Notes under the pieces: generated by a model | Told to the model about the DNA's origin: nothing | Seen by the model: the letters and a program-made list of their open reading frames with translations, nothing else | Database searches by the model: none | Part shown: positions 59,062-64,000 of the stretch, in pieces | Numbering within the stretch: the stretch's first letter is position 1 | Layout: every line of letters starts with the position of its first letter | DNA from: Sparassis latifolia | Taxonomy: Eukaryota > Basidiomycota > Agaricomycetes > Polyporales > Sparassidaceae | DNA length: 64,000 nt | Direction of reading: 5' to 3' | Assembly (NCBI GenBank): GCA_018466975.1 | Contig: CM031563.1 | Location: 1,922,001-1,986,000, forward strand | Translations under genes and position numbers: made by a program

Positions 59062-61537
59062 GGCACAGAGGGAGGGGAAGGGATTATTGTTCGGGGAAAA
59101 ATACGTACGAGAGTCGTGTCTTCAGCGAGGAAGCGGAAGCATTTCACACGCGCCGCAAACGATCAACAAGATCATGTGATCGCAGTTACAGCGCCTTTTC
59201 GGACTCCGATCACATCCCGACGCCGCCTGCGCGCCACAACGCTGGCACCGCCGCTGTCGAGTCATCGAATCATCGCGTCTGCCATCCCTTGACTGTTGTC
59301 TCCCACTTCTCTGACTCGCCGTTAACACAGGAATCTCTCATGTGCGTTGTTAGGATGCTTGATTCTCAACACATGAACCTTTACTGCTCTCCAAATCAAA
59401 AAATCGTGCTATAGCATGTCATCGTTCGACAGAAATAACGGTTACGGTATAACCCGACACAGTTTCAATACCTGTATAGGCCTGACTGTTCCTGCTCACG
59501 CTGATCTCAAACTCTCGATCGGTTCCCTCGCATGGTGCCAATGCCAGCTGCCTTTCAGGGCGATGAATGGCGCTGTGCAGTCCTTTCCCAGCCCGTCTTG
59601 GGACCGGGATAGAGTCATCGTCGGTACTCGGACCAATAGAATATTGACTCTTACTTGACAGCGACCCGACATGTTCCGTGCGTGACACCGTGTATTTATT
59701 TTTTGGTCTCAATTAATCATTGTGCGAGAGACCGCTGCCGCGACTATACATTTGAGCAGGTCTTCTGGGCCATTCGCGTTGGAATTTGCACCATGGGATT
59801 CGCCACTCTCCTCTATGCATGGCTTCATATCGCCTCTACGGCATGCATGCGGATCCTAGGTGCCACGCTGCGGTTGAATGCTGGAATTGCTAAATTCCAT
59901 CCGATGTGATTAGACATGTGGTAGAGTGGTAGAGAATCCCACCCAAGCTTGCTTTGTTACTGCACCGTTGACGCCCCTACAGATGTACAGATATCATGCA
60001 AGTCTTAATTTTACTATAATCATCGCAATGCCATGGGATAACCCTCGATGATATCCACGGGATCGCTGCTTGAATATAAATTGTTGCGGTGATGCGTTGT
60101 GGCGAGCGAATCTGCACCACCGATTCGCTGTTCTGACTTACCTTGAATGGCCTGAAGGGATGGGAATGGAGATGTACGTGACGGTGCTTTGGAGGTGATC
60201 TACGTTGAGGATAAATCCCGCAGATTTTTCCCGACTCCATGTCGGATGGAAACGTTTGGACTGGCTGCTGTCTTCGGATTCGAACATGTACACTAATCAT
60301 ATAATGGGATATCGACAGGCAATATTTGAAGCTGTGAATTTTCTGGACTTTGGGCAATCGAGGGAATGGGGGACGCAGTAGCCCATGTGAGATATCGGTA
60401 AATGTAAATACCGGAGTGCCTGTGTACTTTCAATGCGGACGTAGCATATGCCATATGGTTGAAGGAGCGCAGCATAGAGACTGCGCGCGTGGGAAGACAT
60501 GTGTAAGTTGTGTAGAACAACTTTGTCGCACAAGAAGAGCTCTCGGCCTGCGTAATTGGTAGCAGCCTGCCACTCAGCAGCTGAGTTCCTCCCTACTGAA
60601 ATAAATCAATTGCGAAACTGATGGAAATCCACTGTATCGCTGTACGCAAGATAGTGGATGTCCATAAGTCCCTCAATTTCTTGAACCAGAGAGGTGCAGG
60701 ACACTCAACAGACCCACCGCTCACAACCATAGAGCCTATGCACTGGCCCACATGACTGCTCTGCTTCGTCCGCAGATCCACTCCCGTCAGACGTCCTGCA
60801 ATACTGGCAGATTTTGGGTGATCAGTGATCGTTCAACGTACTGATCCCATAAGGTACCCACTGACACATTGGGGTACATATCCGCAACTACGCAGCCATT
60901 CTTCAATTCATAGGGTTACGCGGATCGTACATGATCTAAAAGTAATCTCATATCAGTGCCAGATACAGCAACTCAAGATACAGTAACTCATCTTCGTGGA
61001 AGTACAGCATCGACAGCTGTAGCTGATCTGGAATCTTAGGGCACAGCACACGAAACAGCAGGCGCAGTTTCCTGCATGCTGCGCATCATGGAAGCGCCAA
61101 GGCGCTGCCCGTCAGCGCTTCAGCACCGCTGTGGCTACACGTATACGCATGCAGGCTGAGAGAGCTGTGCCTACCATACAGTATTCTCATAAGAGACTGC
61201 TTTATCGGCCAGTCAGATCTCGTTAAATTTTGTCCACCAGCGCGAACATATCTCCGGCCGAGATGCAGCTCGTTCGATGGAGGACAGGTCGGCAATATGC
61301 TCGCAGGGAATGGCCAGTCCATTGGTGTTGGGCAGAGCGGTTGATTCTAAATCAACTTGCGCCTCGAGGTATCGTAGACTCGAGTTGTGAGTGCTTCCTG
61401 TGTCTTCGAACTCGCCAGGAGGGAAGTACGTGTTCGCCGGGTTAACGAGTTTCCGAGGTGTGATCATAAGCCAAGCACTTATTGTAGATCACATCCCACT
61501 AGGCCAAGAAAAAACAGTAGATAAGGAAGATAGACGA

Positions 61538-62188
61538 TCATACAACAGACGTTCGTGACCCTGCTAGACGGTCCACTACCTGATTTACGGTAAAATTTAA
61601 TGTGCGGAAGAGTTACCCTGGGAATATCACTCACATCTCGTACGTATGGTAGCATTAGAAGATGGCCGACACCAGGTACTTGTCGGAGGAACGTCAAGAT
61701 CACAGGGAAGAAGTCCCTGCAATGACAACAATCAGGTCAATCGGTAGTTATACAAACGAAGCCAACGTACCCGAAAAGGTTGAGGAACCCGAGCGTCTCC
61801 AAAATGACTCCAACAACCGGCCATTTGAAGAACACGAGCATGATGCCTCCGAGGAAGCACGCCGTTCCGCGGATCTTCTGCCGCCGGGCAAAGAAGTAGA
61901 AGGTCTTATGCGGGCCAATGATTAGAGTCAAACCCGAGAGGAATAGGACCTGTGAAGTAGAGTGGCTGCGGTAAGTGCGCGAAATATGAGAGAGGGGGGA
62001 AACCGCACATTCCCAAGTGCGAGCAGCGCCCCGTCGAAGAAGAGGATTACGCCGAGCATCATGAAGAGTACCCCAAACGACGTAAGCGCGACGCCAATCT
62101 CTAGAAATTCAGATGAGCCATGGTATAGAGACGGTGCGCTGAGGACGTATTCAGCGGAAAACTCACTCTGTCCATCCGTAAGCCACAT
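61538..62188 (-). CDS. GOT1: Golgi transport protein Got1, membrane protein
   Basis: Five exons, 62188-62167, 62100-62009, 61949-61771, 61716-61635 and 61579-61538, give 138 residues, the same length as I recall for yeast Got1. The first exon codes only MWLTDGQ plus one base; splicing gives MWLTDGQKIGVALTSFGVLF, as in the family. Four hydrophobic segments follow at about 10-30, 33-53, 65-87 and 91-111, with the conserved GPHKTFYFFARRQKIRGTAC loop and the ending VVDRLAGSRTSVV. Got1 is a Got1/Sft2-family tetraspan protein of early Golgi and ER-derived vesicles that helps vesicle fusion and cargo sorting. No lesion is seen. Confidence 0.93.
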
Positions 62189-62629
62189 CTTCGCTGGTTA
62201 CTTCGCGTAAAGCCTAGTCCAACACAGCAATGCAGATGAGGTTTTATATTATGCCGCCTGCAGCTTAGTAGACTTGTTGAAAGTCGGAGGATGACTGGAA
62301 TTGGCTGCGTGTGCGGACAAGCAGCGCGTTGAACCTACGTGTCACCGCGTAGATCTAGATCTGCTGGGCCAGCGGCTGGGAACGAGTCTAATCAGCAATT
62401 GCGCGTCGTGAAATTGACTCGTCCGATGTCCATGTATTCTTCGCTGGACGCTCACTTCTTGTATCCAAATAGACATAATACGGAGTAAGTAGTAGTCGTT
62501 CTGCAGTGCTTTAGGGCGTGTTTTTCTATGGATTCGGCCGACACTGCTGAGCATTCAAGCCTCAAGGACTCCAACTACTCTTCACCCAGACACTCTTCTG
62601 AATAGCATATCCCTATCAGAGATTTAATG

Positions 62630-63797
62630 TACCCGGACGTACGCGTCTCTCCATCCAATACATCTTCCAGGCTACTGATCCTGCGATATCAAAGTCGCCA
62701 GAGGGACGCGCTGACTCTTGCTCCCGCTTTGGATTATGCGATTGAGGTGGGTGGTTCGAGGAGATGCTTTGACTGCTAGGAAAATTGGCGGACACAAAAT
62801 CTATCCTCCACACAAAGTCATCCTTCCCACATAGTGGTTCCACTGCTACTCAAGGTACTAGCCAGGCTGGGGGAGACGACGTCTATCGATCTCTCGGACT
62901 TTTCTCTATTGTCGGAGCAGGCCGTCCGAGTTGTCTCCCAATCACCGGTGCTGGAGACGCTCAGTCTCTGGTTTAACATGCAGATCACTGCTGACACTCT
63001 GGGCCAGATCCTCATTACAGCCCCGGGGCTAAATCGACTGGTCCTCATGGGCTGCACGTCCGTCACACCGAGGAACCGTACGACCTCCTGCGTGAGCAGC
63101 CGCAGCTGTTCTACGGACTGGAAGCATTGATGCACCCTGCTCTCCTGGGTGTCGCTGAGACCCCGCCATAACCTATCACGTTCTCCTGCGTCACGAGCGA
63201 CGGGATCGGGTGCATGGAAATGTCGACGATCTGCGGGTACTCGATCGCGCTCTTCACCCTCGCGGGCGTAATAGGCGCTCTCGCCGACGCGCGTTTCGTC
63301 AGCTTGGAGGTGAACAGCTACATGCTGCTCCAGGCCCCCGCTAACGGCGCGCCCGCGTGTGCCGGGCGTACCGTGGGCGTGCGGAGCGTCGTCGCAATGC
63401 CCACCCTCTGAGGACCTGCTCTGCGTGGAAGCCCGGCTGGGCGATCGTCCTCGAGACGAGAATGTTCCCTGGGAATAACTGCCGGTGCTTCCTGCGCATC
63501 GTACACGGGTCCCTCACCACCGACGAACGTTAGTAGGCGCTCCTCCTGTGGTGTCGTTACTGAGCAGGCAAATTCCTAGAAACGAGGCTGGAAACGCCCT
63601 ACTCCCCAAGGCTGTGGGAGATCCATGACGTCCGGAGCTTCGTGTGCATCATGGCCGCGGACGGGCGGCCTGCACCGTCCGAAAATGCTGTGCGGAAGCT
63701 GGAGGAGCTCCTCTGCCATGCGCCTACATGTGGGTCCCAGCTGCACCTCATGGATCACGATGCTTTCAACAAGCCCATGCGCAGCAACGGCATATAA
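62630..63797 (+). pseudogene. Decayed F-box/LRR-like gene
   Basis: Recognisable pieces lie in order but in several frames. An N-terminal piece is near 62630-62745. A leucine-rich-repeat-like piece at 62834-63066 (SIDLSDFSLLSEQAVRVV, LETLSLWFNMQ) follows. Then EEPYDLLREQPQLFYGLEAL comes one frame over at 63070, ending in an in-frame TAA near 63170. A third piece, GYSIALFTLAGVIGALADAR, lies at 63226, and a last piece, SPRLWEIHDVRSFVCIMAAD, ends in TAA at 63797. I remember this layout from expanded basidiomycete F-box families; F-box proteins recruit substrates to SCF ubiquitin ligases, but no F-box itself is visible here. At least two frameshifts and one stop make it a pseudogene. Confidence 0.6.
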
Positions 63798-64000
63798 GTT
63801 GTATGAGGATATACTGAGATGGTGTCGGTGAGGTGCGGTCAGAAAATTGTACTGGACCCATATGATGTGGGGTTGTACTTTTACAGAATGTGTTTCCTCA
63901 ATATAGGTGCGGTTCGGGTTGTGGCGCCGCACAGATTTAATTCCAGGCGGGCGTGCAGACGGATTATGCTCACTTTATGGCTCACGCAGATGTTCTTGAG

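Noticed and set aside
61340..61356. tRNA-like anticodon stem-loop (GTTGATTCTAAATCAAC)
   Set aside because: The stem and seven-base loop fit, but no acceptor stem, D-arm or TTCGANT T-loop can be placed around it on either strand.

Overview
The window looks like a stretch of a mushroom-forming basidiomycete genome (Agaricomycetes; a polypore is my guess). The reasons are eukaryotic multi-exon genes with introns of about 45-65 bp (GT-AG, once GC-AG), GC-rich coding sequence, and a gene set typical of such fungi: Mediator subunit Med1, Wee1 kinase, Golgi transport protein Got1, homeodomain factors, and expanded BTB and F-box/LRR families. All models were spliced by hand. Every multi-exon model given an exon list was checked to keep frame across its junctions.

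Layout. 1-8.5 kb: AGAATCG-rich repeats, a small unknown gene (1792-2491), and a 12-exon DDE-type transposase-like gene (2734-7122) that still reads through without a lesion. 8.57-19.6 kb: a head-to-tail duplication with a 5.67 kb period; each unit carries one large gene of an uncharacterised family (1105 and 1091 aa) with a possible PD-(D/E)XK nuclease-like core. 20.3-22.0 kb: a BTB-domain gene (+). 22.1-24.5 kb: MED1 (-). 24.98-31.7 kb: a second duplication of about 3 kb, in which the left BTB copy is a pseudogene and the right copy is intact, as is a coiled-coil ORF behind it. 31.8-33.6 kb: a RING/TRAF-zinc-finger gene (+). 33.5-40.3 kb: a third duplication holding two secreted-protein genes (-), one with 12 internal repeats and one with 2; a 140 bp foldback element lies between the units. 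41.2-51.5 kb: two homeodomain genes of identical three-exon architecture (-), about 5.6 kb apart. 53.6-54.6 kb: weak possible exons. 54.9-58.9 kb: wee1 (-). 61.5-62.2 kb: GOT1 (-). 62.6-63.8 kb: a decayed F-box/LRR-like gene.

Conserved single-copy housekeeping genes (MED1, wee1, GOT1) therefore punctuate accessory blocks that grew by tandem duplication and decay. The most unusual item is the secreted repeat-protein pair: the same signal peptide, intron and TATA position, but 12 against 2 copies of a tryptophan-containing amphipathic repeat. Second is the duplicated 1.1-kDa-residue-scale gene (about 1,100 aa), in which one copy has lost the acidic residue of its putative E-x-K motif and uses a GC splice donor. 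No tRNA, rRNA or CRISPR was found, and no operon is expected in this kind of genome.
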